Source: Heligmosomoides polygyrus polygyrus (taxonomy: Eukaryota; Nematoda; Chromadorea; Rhabditida; Heligmosomidae). From it: a stretch of DNA of 64,000 nt. The position numbers and the translations under genes are program-made. The stretch covers positions 55,787,139-55,851,138 of the forward strand of contig OX377204.1 in assembly GCA_947396885.1 (NCBI GenBank), given 5' to 3'. Positions within the stretch are counted from its first letter, which is position 1, and each line of letters starts with the position of its first letter. Under the pieces are notes generated by a model, which saw only the letters and a list, made by a program, of their open reading frames with translations, did no database searches and had not been told where the DNA came from. Below are positions 11,640 through 22,178 of this stretch, in pieces.

Positions 11640-12040
11640 TCGTCTTTCAGAGGGTGCAGAAGTGGGGGCCTTTCAAGGTCTGCGAAATGAAGCTTATTGT
11701 TTCCGCCGTTTTTTGAAAGGGAGGACACGATAGCTAGTCAGGTTTGGTCGTGAGAGCAAAAGACTCTGGGCAACCGTGTGGACTGCACGAAGGGACGTTT
11801 CAGGAAATCTAGAATCGCGTTTCGATGTATGTGTCCCAATCCACCGAGTGCAATCTTTTAGCCTGCCGACATGATACGAAATGCGCAGACACGAAAACAC
11901 GCACATGATCATTCACGCCCAAAGGGAGGAAGGCTTGACATAGCAGGCGAAAGGGGTCTATCCTCTTCATCTCTCCTGCCTGTCTAGGCAGTCTCTAACT
12001 GCATTTGGTTCGCTTTTTATTCCTGTCGTGGCTTTCGCCA
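11640..12040. repeat. Dispersed repeat related to the RTE family B 5' region
   Basis: Shares an ordered set of short blocks with 61.74-62.19 kb: GGGGGC-TTTC-GGTC, TAGCTAGTC, TCTGGGCA/CCGGGCA, ACCGAGTGCAA, CTGCCT-GGCAGT and GCATTTGGTTCGC. It lacks the long hairpin present in the 61.8-kb copy. Probably a non-autonomous derivative of that LINE. Confidence 0.5.
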
Positions 12041-12735
12041 AGACTCTCAAAGGTCTTTGCGACGTCATGGAGCCAGCTGCGCACCAGCCGACGCACACGG
12101 TCGATCCACGACTGACTGTGAACGCGCGTGCCTTCGTCAGTCCTCGTCCGGGGCGACTGTTTCCTGCCTATATTCGTCCGTAAATGTCGTCTTCTGGTCT
12201 AGCTTCAGCAACTACTTCAGCCTGATTCTGTCATCATAGATCGTCTTCTGGCTGCAACTCTATACACGCCATGGACTACATGCAAGACAACGCGGTGCCA
12301 CGAGAGGACAACGGGATCTACCACGGCATAGATGGATAAGGTAGCCGTTGGTCTCAAAGAAACGAGCACCGCCTAGTGGATACACGCCCAGGCAGCAGCT
12401 CTCACAAGCCTAGCGGTTTGTTGCAAAGGGATCCCAGTGGTAACGTGGAAGGAACGGTTGCTAGACTTAAAGGCTTCGTATATATCTTTGGTTGTGTTGT
12501 GTTTAGTTCTTCGTGAATTAAAATAATATACGCTGGATGAGGGCTCGAAAAAGGATGGGCTCCATTCAACGTATAAATCAGAGAGCAGAGCCGTACGCTG
12601 TAGTGAGGTGGAAGGATAAACGGGTCAAGGAGCTGAAGACCAAAGCAGAACGACCCAACGTAATGCGGTTGGAGCAGCGGGGCCCCACGCAAGCAGGAGC
12701 CGTACGGAAGCTATACTAAGCGTTAGCGTGAGGTC
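12041..12735. other. Unassigned interval
   Basis: Nothing recognised. A 96-codon minus-strand frame (12402-12692) lacks any domain signal. Confidence 0.35.
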
Positions 12736-12745
12736 TCATGCTTAG

Positions 12746-12798
12746 GTCACTATACATCTATATCTATATCTATATATCTACATATCCATACATCCATA
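12746..12798. repeat. TATATC-type microsatellite
   Basis: Imperfect TATATC/CATC repeats (CTATATCTATATCTATATAT and following). Confidence 0.85.
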
Positions 12799-12809
12799 GC
12801 GGTGAGTTC

Positions 12810-12945
12810 GAGCTCGAGGCACGACAATTCTCCATCCACCACTGGGACGCAGCAAGCGACCCTTCAACAAGCGGCAGGAGTCCTCTAACAAGAGAATCTG
12901 GAGACTCCTTAGGGAGAGAGAACCGTGGATGTCCAGGCTAATTCT
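12810..12945 (+). repeat. Dispersed repeat shared with 62.2-62.3 kb
   Basis: Shares AACAAGCGGCAGGAGTCCTCTAACAAGAGA-like order with the 62.2-kb repeat: blocks ACAAGCGGC, CTCT-AACAAGAGA, GGAGACTC/GAAGGCTC, GAGAGA and CCGTGGA. In the 62-kb copy this sequence precedes an (AAAT)n tail, so it is the 3' part of the same dispersed repeat as at 11.6-12.0 kb. Confidence 0.5.
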
Positions 12946-14335
12946 TACAATAAGCAGTTCCAATAAATATGACAGAGATCAACAGTGGTGAGCAGATTTA
13001 GTCTGAAGGTGGTACAGTCCCCTATTTGTTTCCAGGTATTCTTTCTTTTCAGTCGTTTTCGTGCTACCTGTTACTGATGCTCCTCAAACATGTTCAAATA
13101 TTCCACACCAGGGCACTTTCGTTAGCAATTGAAGCGAAGATAGGGTAGGTTCCTCATAGGTCTTGTGCAATATTCTTTCTACATATTTCGAAAGCAAGAA
13201 GAAACTTGTATCCAAGGGAAAGCAAACCAGAACCTGTCAATGGAGAACCTTGGTATACCAAAAGAAAGCCGTCGTGGTTACGGTAGGAATTGTCGCTGGC
13301 AGTTTTAGTTTGCTCACTTGGTTCGGTTGAACGCTGTTCGGGATTCAGTGTGTGGTATATATCGTTTTCTCGTCAAAGTGGATATCTGAAATGGATATCT
13401 TCCATAATAGGCGCCTTCTGAATTGAACTTCTGTTGCAACTGTGTTAGAAATCTGTTCTCTTTCGTTATCTTCTGACGCAGTCCATGTTGTGTACAAAAA
13501 ACTATACACGGTTTAGAAGGGTCAAAAACTTTTCCTAAAAATATTTTGTCTTGACTTAGTGAAAATTCTTTAATCGCCCACTCAGGGTGTCTCAAAAAGC
13601 GAGTACAGTTCCGAGAATCCATTGGTGCTTCTCGTTCTACCTAAACGAATGCTTTGATGATAAGTGGTCTATAGTCAGATGCAAAAAGGCAAGAAATTTC
13701 TGTAGGTCATACGAAAAGGGAAATACTCCGCAATTTTCATCACTCGACAGTGAACATCTATTTTACATGTTCTTGCGTATACATCCACGGCATGGCAGGA
13801 AAAAGCACAGTTCTTCACCATGCGACTCCATGCAAACTGACCGTATTTATAATTTCTATCGGACAAGCACTGTGAGGAACTAGACGAGAACGTGGCGCAA
13901 CCTTATTGTATGATTACTGAAAATTGCACGCTATTCCGCACGTTCAGAACTTTTTTAGCACATATTTGAAAAAAATAATAAAAATTACAATAAAAATGGT
14001 AGTAAAATTTTATAAGCATTCAAAAAAGTATCCGCTTGTTTGGGACACCTGTTTGGGAGAGAAAAAAGTTTGTGAGAAAATGGGTATATGACCGAACTCC
14101 TTCCACTCTTTCCTTTTCCTTTTTTGTTTTTAACTGGATTCACACCGAACATAATCAGCCTATTCTTCATATGGTCCTGTTTCAACACATCTCTTCTGAA
14201 TTTCGAATGGTTTATGCTTCCTGTTCAGTTTTGCTCTATGCAAGTTATGGCATCTCACATGAATCGAGACAGTGACACAAAAATGATAAAAACTTGGTCG
14301 CCGTATATGAACAGATACACTAGAAACTTATATGT
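12946..14335. other. Unassigned interval
   Basis: No recognised element. The minus-strand frame 13314-13622 (102 codons) is the longest here and has a protein-like composition, but I recognise no domain and see no supporting context. Confidence 0.35.
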
Positions 14336-14492
14336 AGAATACTTCCATGATAGTAACTTACACATACTTATACACAGTTATTGATGCCATTTTCACATTC
14401 AAATTCTCTTAGACTTCTTGAAGATTTGGCTCCCATCTACTACCAATTACTTAGTGACCACATTTGCTCTTCCTTCCGTGATTGTGCAACTA

Positions 14493-15516
14493 TTAGGTTG
14501 TCCCATAAGTCCTTGCATTTTTTTCAACGATTCACTGCAGGTCTCTTGCATAGTGCTGCATAGCTTTCGAAAGAGAATGATTTGCTCTATCAAAACATTT
14601 ATTACATTTCTTTTTTCATAATGAATTTTGTCAATTTTTAGGTCGTTGAAGTGAAAAGTGAAAAAGTAGCTATTTGCGCACTTGTTCTCTCCGTTTAGGT
14701 TTGTAATTTTTTGCACATTTTTATAGCACTTGGAAGACAATGTTCTGTGCTACAAAAATAGGTGTTGGTACTATTTTCTCACTTGTCCTTCATTGATTTT
14801 TAGGCCATCAAATTGAGAATTCCGACTTTTCCGTCCGAATTTTTACCAAAACTCCGGTTCTGTGATTGGACTTTTTTTGCTTGGTGTTATATGCCGTTTG
14901 GAAGAGGATGTCTTGCTCAATAAGAATTTGTGTCGCGTTTATTGGCTCACGCTGATTTCTGTCAACATCAACAACTGAAGAAGGAGAAGGAGCTGTTGGT
15001 GAAGACGATTTTTTTCTTTTTGGCATTTTGTTGTTATTCAATAGAAATTAATAAACGCGACACATATTCGTATAAAGCAAGACACTCTCTTTCGAATAGC
15101 ATATAACACCAACCCAAAAAATCCAACCACAGAGCTGTCGGCAAATATAACCATCCTCCTTCAGACGTCCCAATTTGATGGCCTAAAAATCAATAAAGGA
15201 CAAATGGACAAATAGCACTAACACAATATCTTGTAGCACAAAACATTGTCTTTCAAACGATATAAAAAACTGCGCAAAAAATTCCAAACCTAAGCGGAGA
15301 GAACAAGTGCGCAAATGACTACTTTTTCACTTTTTCACTTTTTACTTCAACGACTTAAAAATTGACAAAATTCATGATGAAAAAAGAAATGTTATAAATG
15401 GTTTGATAGAGCAAATCATTCTCTTTCGAAAGCTGTGCAGCGCTATGCAAGAGACCGCCGGCGAAATCTGCAGTGAATCGTTGAAAAAATCTGCAAGGAC
15501 TTATGGGACAACCTAA
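14493..15516. mobile_element. Mariner-like foldback (no transposase)
   Basis: Inverted termini TTAGGTTGTCCCATAAGTCC at both ends, each next to TA (14491-14492 and 15517-15518), as for mariner elements. The interior is not a transposase gene but two inverted ~450-bp arms joined by a short loop (around 14945-15045). Because the sequence outside the TA sites is palindromic as well, the structure may have formed by inverted duplication of a locus that already contained one mariner end, rather than by insertion of a foldback. Confidence 0.65.
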
Positions 15517-15518
15517 TA

Positions 15519-15653
15519 AAATAGCGTCGCCAGATCGGATTTTTTCCATGAAGTCGCAAACAACACTATCTTGCGAACGTTAATGCAAGACATGTGTTCA
15601 CTTTCATTTTTCCTTTTCTACTTACAGTACTTACAGTCTGGCGATCTGGCGAC
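15519..15653. repeat. Short inverted-repeat element in the right arm of the palindrome
   Basis: Begins AATAGCGTCGCCAGATCGGA and ends with the complement GATCTGGCGACGCTGTTTTA. It is present only in the right arm, at the TA that adjoins GATTGTGCAAC in the left arm. A MITE of about 135 bp that inserted after, or during, palindrome formation. Confidence 0.6.
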
Positions 15654-15823
15654 GCTGTTTTAGTTGCACAATCACGGAAGGAAGAGCAGATGTGGTCACT
15701 CAGTAATTGGTAGTAGATGGTAGCCAAATCTTCAAGCAGTCTAAGAGAATTTGAGTGTGAAAATGGCATCAATAAGTACAGTTTGTATGAGTATGTGTAA
15801 GCTACTATCATAGAAGTATTCTC

Positions 15824-16167
15824 CAAAACTGGAGCACCATTTGCCCTAGCATCAGTCATCTCTGTTGAAGACCTCCAATCTCTCTCTACCAGCTAACATT
15901 GCTACTCCCAGTGCTGTGCTGTGAAAACAGTGGTTTCAAGAATCTCTTCGAGCAGTTGCAAGGCGTCTACGTATTTCAGCGAAGTTTTTGGATCAGCGCT
16001 CTTCTGTTGTATTAGAACATTCATACCGATACACCGCACATTTGATATCCTCAACGCAGACTTAGAGCTTGTTGAGAATTGTGGCGAATATTCAAAACGT
16101 TGGTTATAGAGGCTTTTTGAACTTTTTTATAATTTTAGATAGGGCGGAGTAGTCCTTAACTGCTTAG
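15824..16167. other. Unassigned interval
   Basis: Nothing recognised. A 62-codon plus-strand frame (15921-16109) has no recognisable feature. Confidence 0.35.
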
Positions 16168-16515
16168 GCCGATTGTGAGGGCATTACAGTAGCATTAGGA
16201 TAGGTTGAACCACGTATGCTTTTGATCGGCTCCATGTCTGCTTCACAAGCTTTCTCTTCAGCTACTCAGATTCAGATTCTAAATAAGCAACAATTCTGAA
16301 TCATTCAAATCAAGAATGTATTCGGGACAAAAACTGTCCAATGGCCGATTGTGAAGGCATTCCATTAGCGTTTAGATACAAAGATGCACATAAGCTTCTA
16401 TTTAGTTCCAGGTTTGCTTCATAAGATCCGTCTTAAGTTATCCAGCTTCCGTTTCTGGTGAAAAATAAATCTGATTTCTTCGATATCAAGAATATTTTTA
16501 GGGCAAAAATCAGTG
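16168..16515 (+). repeat. Degenerate tandem duplication, unit ~175 bp
   Basis: Two units start GGCCGATTGTGARGGCATT at about 16168 and 16342. Both continue with matching blocks (GCTTCACAAGCTT/GCTTCATAAGATC, TCAAGAATGTATTCGGGACAAAAA/TCAAGAATATTTTTAGGGCAAAAA). No coding potential is apparent. Confidence 0.65.
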
Positions 16516-17610
16516 TATCAAATCCCCGCAAAGATGCTGAAAGTGATGACGATGATGTGAGTTCGCTTTTCTCAAGTAATGCATGTGGTTAGTGGTATCG
16601 ATCAATTGGATTGAGTCAGAAGTCTCCATCCTTTTCACGTTCCGAATGACTCACTTTTCTGAAGGTTTCTCCTCCATGACAAGAAAAGCGATTCTGTTGA
16701 GAGAAGCGTGTCAGTGAATGGCTAGAAGCATACAGCATGTTTTCTGTGGCTAAGGATTGCAGAAATGCAAGCAATCCTTACACGTAATGGAGGTTTATGG
16801 TCTCAGTCTCGGAAAGAAATGCTAATGTTGGATTAAGATCTGTACGTTGTCCCTCTACGCTCCTTAACCAATGGTATGAGACGATTTGAACACGACATGT
16901 AGAATTGAAACCTATTTATTTTTTTAAGAAATCAAGGATCGTGATCTAGCGCAGACGAACAGAAGCGTAAAGAAAAACAGTACATGTTGTTGCGCATCTG
17001 CAGATGCCCGACGTGGACACAGTGATGAGAGTGTCTTTCTTGCTGACCAAAGGTCCGTAAACGACTGTGAAGTACAGTCCATCATTGCACTATTACATAC
17101 TAGGATACTTGGGATGGTGGTCTATGAGGCATGATAACTGGTACTACCAGTATCAAGCACTAACATCTCCGCTCAGTAGCAGCATGTTTAGACTTTTATA
17201 GCAGTTTGCACTATGCACAATATAGATAAGTACATTATGGAATATTTAATTTATTTTATTTTTCAACAATATAAATGAGAGCAAGGATTTCCGTATCGCT
17301 ACTACACTATGAAATTCTCTGACCGAGTTTCTCTGCATTCACCAGCTAATTCAGACTTGAGGAGCGGTTCGATTTCAGGTTCTCGTTCATTTGCACAGGT
17401 TTATTACGAGTCAAATGTCCAATAGCCCCGATCGGAATGCAGATCAGATCCGGAGTCAGTCCCTCGACTGCCCTTGTAACCCCAAGTGCCATCTGAGGAC
17501 GCCGTAAATCGCCTAGTTAGAGTCTTCACACCTCCGGTGTCACGGAGCGATATTGATCCTTCCAAACGAAGGTGAAGTTTAATACACGGCGTACACCAAA
17601 CAAGCTTAGG
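16516..17610. other. Unassigned interval
   Basis: AT-rich, no recognisable element or gene. Confidence 0.4.
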
Positions 17611-17718
17611 ATAACTACTACCTCTCCGTTTTACTTAACCCCAGCCGTCAGTGCGGCCGAGAGGCTACAATGACGGCTATTGAAGTAAAAGGGAGAGGTA
17701 GAAGTTATCCTAAGCACT
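17611..17718. repeat. Imperfect hairpin, arms ~30 bp
   Basis: AGGATAACTACTACCTCTCC at the left pairs with GGAGAGGTAGAAGTTATCCT at the right. The loop itself holds a second inverted pair, CCGTCAGTG...GACGGC. Possibly a short MITE. Confidence 0.65.
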
Positions 17719-17794
17719 GACGGATTCTTAACGGCTTCGCCGTAATAATAACTTCTTACCATCAATTGTAGCTACCATCTATGTCATCATTTAT

Positions 17795-18035
17795 GCAGGA
17801 AGAACATCTTGACTACGTCGAATGGGCAAGTTAGAAAGAAATATGAAAATGAACGACACCAACAAAAACCAGTCATTTGATCACTATCGATTGATGGAGA
17901 TCGATAGTCAAAAACAGACTTCAGATTCGTGTTAAGCGACCTCGATAAACCGTGCCCCACTCCAGTTGTGACGGACGGGCGGAATGACGGAAACAGACAG
18001 ACAGACACACACACACAATTCTTTTATATACAGTG
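17795..18035 (-). repeat. Dispersed repeat with GTCTGTCTGTC/GTGTGTGT tract
   Basis: The minus strand runs from GTATATAAAAGAATTGTGTG through a GTCTGTCTGTC tract and CGTCACAACTGGAGTGGGGC into a 60-70 codon open frame. Sequences of this kind are common dispersed repeats in invertebrate genomes. I see no transposase. Confidence 0.4.
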
Positions 18036-18059
18036 ATATGCTTGCATTTTCTATTTCGT

Positions 18060-19260
18060 ATATACGCCTTCATTCCTGTTGGATACGCGGCGCGTTCCAG
18101 AAAGTTTCAGAAAGACTACTCGAATTCGCATTCCTTTAATAGTTTCTTCAAAACTCACGACTTTAATTTTCTTTGTGGCACATCAAGGGCTTCGTCTATG
18201 TTGGACTGTTGTCTTCTAGCAGATTTTTGCAGTAAAAGTACTTCGATATCAAGTGTTCCGTACAGATATCCGAGTACAATAGTTGCCCATCCAGTTAACC
18301 TGTTTCTTCACAGGCACTGCTTTCTCATCACCGAAAATCGCCAGCAACGGCTGGTCATCTGTCAGCAACAGAAACTTCCTTCCCAACATATATACTTGTC
18401 GGAATTATAATAGGTCAAACTTTTTTATTGTAATCGCCAATGTGCGCGCTTCTTTCCAATCGGCTAGTAGTTCACTCCGAATGTAGACAAGACGAGCTTC
18501 TACGCACCATCGGTATATCTATGCGAAGCAACACATCCGATTACATATTCGTGCGCATCTGCTGCTACCAAAATCTCTCGTTTTGGATTCCAACGTTAGA
18601 TTCCAGATTACTTTGCAACGCTGACCTTAGCTTTTAAAAGGCATCGTGCTGCTCTTCTATTTTTCGCATCTTTCTTCAGTATAGTATATAGAAGATCACG
18701 TAGATTCTTCGTCGATGGCACAAACGAGGAGTACTACCATTCCAAGGATTCCCTAGTTGTGTTACATCTTTCGGTTCAGTCCCGAGTCTAGTTCAGTCTT
18801 GACGTCTTCGGTCCTTCTCAGATTAGTTTTCTGCGATGGTTGTTGACAATCAGTCCGTAGCAACGTATCTATCTATGCTTCTGCAAAAGAAAGCATTTTT
18901 CGATTCAAACGGTTAACTCGCTACTCGAAGATACTTCTCAATATTGGTAGTAGATTCTTTTTATGAATCTCCTCTGTTGCACCTCATATCAGGGTGACAT
19001 CAAGTTAGGTCGCCACACCCTCTAGTCCTTGACCATTTTGAGCAAATCTTGCTGCAAATTTCTGTGTGATTTCTTGATTCCATTAAGTAGTCGACAGTTG
19101 AAACAACCTGCGGCTTGCGTGTTGATAACGACTCTTTTTTTTGGGGTTTCTCATACGGTTGAATCTGGAGGTAGGCATGCGCAGACCTGAAGCAGTCAAA
19201 AGACATTACGAGGTTCGGTAAAATTATGAGGTCGATATTTTGGTACAATGTCCAAGAGCT
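18060..19260 (-). pseudogene. Ty3/Gypsy LTR-retrotransposon pol remnant (RT and RNase H)
   Basis: Reading the minus strand from 19260 downward, pieces in shifting frames match Gypsy pol in the right order. First comes the RT palm motif region SAHAYLQIQPYEKPQKKE (about 19200-19145), then VSTVDYLMESRNHTE (thumb side). The RT-RNase H junction FVPSTKNLRDLLYTILKKD lies at about 18730-18665, RNase H ILVAADAHEYVIGCVASH at about 18590-18535, and its continuation KFLLLTDDQPLLAIFGD at about 18375-18325. Stops and frameshifts occur throughout. Protease, gag, integrase and LTRs were not found on either side, so only the pol core survives. Confidence 0.8.
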
Positions 19261-19619
19261 TTTCAGAATACTTTTTTCAGCTCTTCTTTTAAGTGAAAAC
19301 TGGATTTTGCTTTCACTTCGACGGCCATCTTTTTATGTGAAGCATCATTTACTAGCTATTGTAGATCCACTGTGGAGCCTTCAAAGAATATCGCATAGCC
19401 TTTCATTTGGCACAATTCAGCTCTCTACTATCACTTTGCACAGCAGCGACTGTCTCCTCCAGTCCTGAGATTCCATATCCCTCCAGACGTGCTCATTTAG
19501 CAATATAATGTATGATTCTCCATTGTTCACGAAATCAACAGTCTGACCGTTCACGACTGCTGCATACAGTCGCTTTTACTAAAGCATTGAAAATCTTCAT
19601 CATTCTATCATGCCACTTT

Positions 19620-19738
19620 GAACACTTATTAATTTTATTCATTTATTCGTTCGCAGCGTGGTGGTAGCCACGCAGATAACAAAAAATACAAAAAAGGAAA
19701 GCAACAAATAAAATAATAATGCAAATTTTTTGAACTAA
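19620..19738 (-). mobile_element. CR1-type LINE 3' tail, cut off from its body
   Basis: On the minus strand this is AT-rich 3'UTR ending GAACGAATAAATGAATAAA, the same tail type as the plus-strand CR1 copy ending at 58835. Its coding body lies beyond the Tc5-like insertion, from 22179 upward. Excising the foldback joins the two. Confidence 0.6.
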
Positions 19739-22175
19739 CAAGGGAGGTTAATGAATGTCGCGTGGTAATTTTCAAGGTAACATATTGAGGGTTGTAGGGA
19801 TCGTGTGAGAAGCGCCGAAGTGATTTTCGAATTTCCTGCGCACATCTGGGTAGGTCAAAAATTTCAAAAAACCACTCCGTCACTTCAGTGCGGATCAGTA
19901 AAGCAAAGCAGACGTCTGGAAATGCCATGCCGTGGTTAGAATCTATCCTGCAAAAGGTTTGGGATGCAACAGTAGCGGAATTACAGCGAACTTTAAATTT
20001 GTCTGTTAAGGATACAGTAACCAAAGCGGAACATTAAGGTGTGCCGCTCACGAGCCAGGTGGCAGGGACTGGATGTCCAAGTGAGGCGGACTTGCAGGAA
20101 GAGGTTCATGAGTTCGGATTCGGGGCTTGGGTTTCTGCATTGCTAGGCTTGTTTTCTGCTCTTTTGCCGATGTAAGGTTATCTTGAACACCGTACAGTGT
20201 ACCATACTGACGTTATAACATTATTTTAACTCGTACAATACGATTTAACAAGGATGCTGCCTATTTTCTCCCACCACTCTCCGAAGGTGTAGAGACTTGT
20301 ACTCCCACGCACCCCTTAAAGCATTTGTCTGATCCGTGAATACCACTCCAATTAACCATCAAGACAACGTTTGACAGAATTTTATTCTCTACCTACGAAG
20401 TCATGAGGCTTACTACATGTACCTACACTTGCAATGTCCTCCGCCCACTACCTACCAGTATGAAAGAGTGGCCGAGAAGAAGTAGGCTGCATTAAGACTG
20501 AACTACGGGATCGAAAATGATTCATTTTTAAGAGGTGGTAGGATTAGTAAAATTTGCAAGAAAAGCGTTCTCTATAAAAACCCGAAGACTGATCAGCACA
20601 TCCAGGGGATGGAATGAAGCAACACATCTCGGTCATGTTCGTAAATGAGGTTAAAATGGGAAACATTTTCAAAACAAGCAGAAAGCAGAGAACATTAAAA
20701 AAGGATCATAACGTTGTAGCAATTAACAAGAGCTTCCTCAGCGAGACAAGCATGGTTTTTTGGGGACTCTTGCTCTCTTTTTGGGAACTCAGCTCTTTGC
20801 AGCGGAGACCTGACTTTTTCACATTCGACAAGATGTCAAAAAAGAGTTAGAAAATGAAAACGGTGTCTGACCGAAGTCAAAACGCATTCTATATCAACAA
20901 AAACGAAAGGCAATCTGCAAACTCCTGTCCCTGATTCGAGCCCTATACCCTTTTCGTGTAAGTCTGCATCGCTAACCACACACCCTCCCAGTCGCTGCCC
21001 AGCCTACAGTGAATGATTCACTTGAATATACCCACAGTCTCCTTGAGGAAACCTAACAACAAATTGTCAGATTTCTAACATATGACTATAAATAAAGCTC
21101 CATAGCTTTTTCAGATTAATTTCTAAGCATTACAAGGTCATTCAAAATTGTAATACTGTCGCGACCCCAAAAGTCGAGGTGAGGTCGAAAAAATTTTTTC
21201 GCCCAAACATGGCCCAGTACAGTGATTTTGGGTGCTGAGCACGAATACGGTATCCATTTTTGAAAATTCGGCCGACCAGGGAAGGTTACTGTGGTTGAGT
21301 AAGGATGGCAAGGTCATGATCACTGATTTCGCCCTTTCCTCGGCTTTGGAAGCTAATTAAGCTGCTGAACACGAAACCTGCCATTCCTTTTCTGAATTAT
21401 CTATTTTCCGTGCACTACTTTCCTTCTCAGAGTAGAAGATTGGAAAGCAAGCCTAACCACACAGACGAAGAAAGAGGTTCTGTGTACTGACATTGACAAC
21501 CTTGCTCACTCTCAAAATGAGAGATCATGCGATCACATGAAAACGTCTATCAGATTTTTGATCAGCGCCTCAATTGGCCCTCAAGACGAAGTATGAGCGA
21601 AAATTGCTTTCGATCTCCACATTCGTGGAAGTGCAAGTCTCTACACCTTCGATTAGCAGAGAGTGGTGGGAGAAAATAGGTAGCATCGTTGTTAAGTCGT
21701 ATCATACGGGTTGAAATAAGGTTACAACGTATACTACGTTGTTCAAGATACACCTTACATCGGCAAAAGAGCAGTGAGCAAGCCCAGCAATGCAGAATCT
21801 CAATCTACGGATCCGAATCAATGAACATCCTCTTTCAAGTTCGCCCCTCCACCCACTTGGCCACCCAGTCGCTGCAACCTACTCGTGAGCGGCACACTGT
21901 GTTCCGCTTTGGTTACTGTATCCCTAACAGACAAATTGTAAGTTCGCTGTAATTCCGCTACTGTTGCATCCCAAGCCTTTTGCAGGATAGATTCTAACCA
22001 CGACATGGCAGTTACAGACGTCTGCTTTGCTTTATTGGCCCGCACTGAAGTGATACGGTATTTTGCTTGTTCGCAGGAAATCTAAAAAACACTACGGTGC
22101 TTCTCAGACGACCCCTCAGAACCCTCAATAGGTCACTTTGAAAATTGCCACGGGACGTTCATTGACCTCCCTTGT
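19739..22175. mobile_element. Tc5-like foldback transposon, copy 2 (TNA target duplication TAA)
   Basis: The ends are CAAGGGAGGTTAATGAATG (left) and the complement of CAAGGGAGGTCAATGAACG (right). Flanks are TAA on both sides (19736-19738, 22176-22178) in a reconstructed CTAAG target. Inverted arms of about 590 bp (to about 20320, and from about 21580) share long tracts such as AAAGCAAAGCAGACGTCTG and CTCTCCGAAGGTGTAGAGAC. Sequence blocks in the arms and spacer match copy 1 (for example TTAAGCTGCTGAMCACGAA at 3409 and 21357), so they belong to one family. Each arm has a tRNA-like core. No transposase is visible. It inserted into the 3'UTR of a minus-strand CR1. Confidence 0.82.
20071..20125 (+). 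repeat. tRNA-like segment, left arm of Tc5-like copy 2
   Basis: GGATGTCCAAGTGA (box A-like, 20071-20084) and AGTTCGGATTC (box B-like, 20111-20121). The inverted partner in the right arm has an exact box A, TGGCCAAGTGG on the minus strand at 21853-21863, with GATTCGGATCC following near 21808. Confidence 0.5.
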
Positions 22176-22178
22176 AAG

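Larger units (their letters stand above)
14336..15823. repeat. 1.49-kb palindrome
   Basis: The two halves are inverted copies. The outer arms match from AGAATACTTC at 14336 to GAAGTATTCT ending at 15823, through the tract TTGATGCCATTTTCACATTC and its complement. The match continues inward through the mariner-like ends to about 14945 and 15045. The loop is about 100 bp. The right arm holds an extra ~135-bp insert (15519-15653). Arms have diverged by many substitutions, so this is not an assembly mirror of identical reads. Confidence 0.85.

Noticed and set aside
13314..13622. 102-codon minus-strand exon of a host gene
   Set aside because: Composition is plausible, but there is no domain, splice signal or neighbouring exon that I can support.
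14493..15516. Complete mariner transposon with transposase
   Set aside because: Termini and TA flanks fit, but the interior is two inverted arms with no transposase motif in any frame.
17787..18014. Coding frame MCVSVCLFPSFRPSV
   Set aside because: It derives from a GTCTGTCTGTC/GTGTGT simple-sequence tract and a dispersed repeat.
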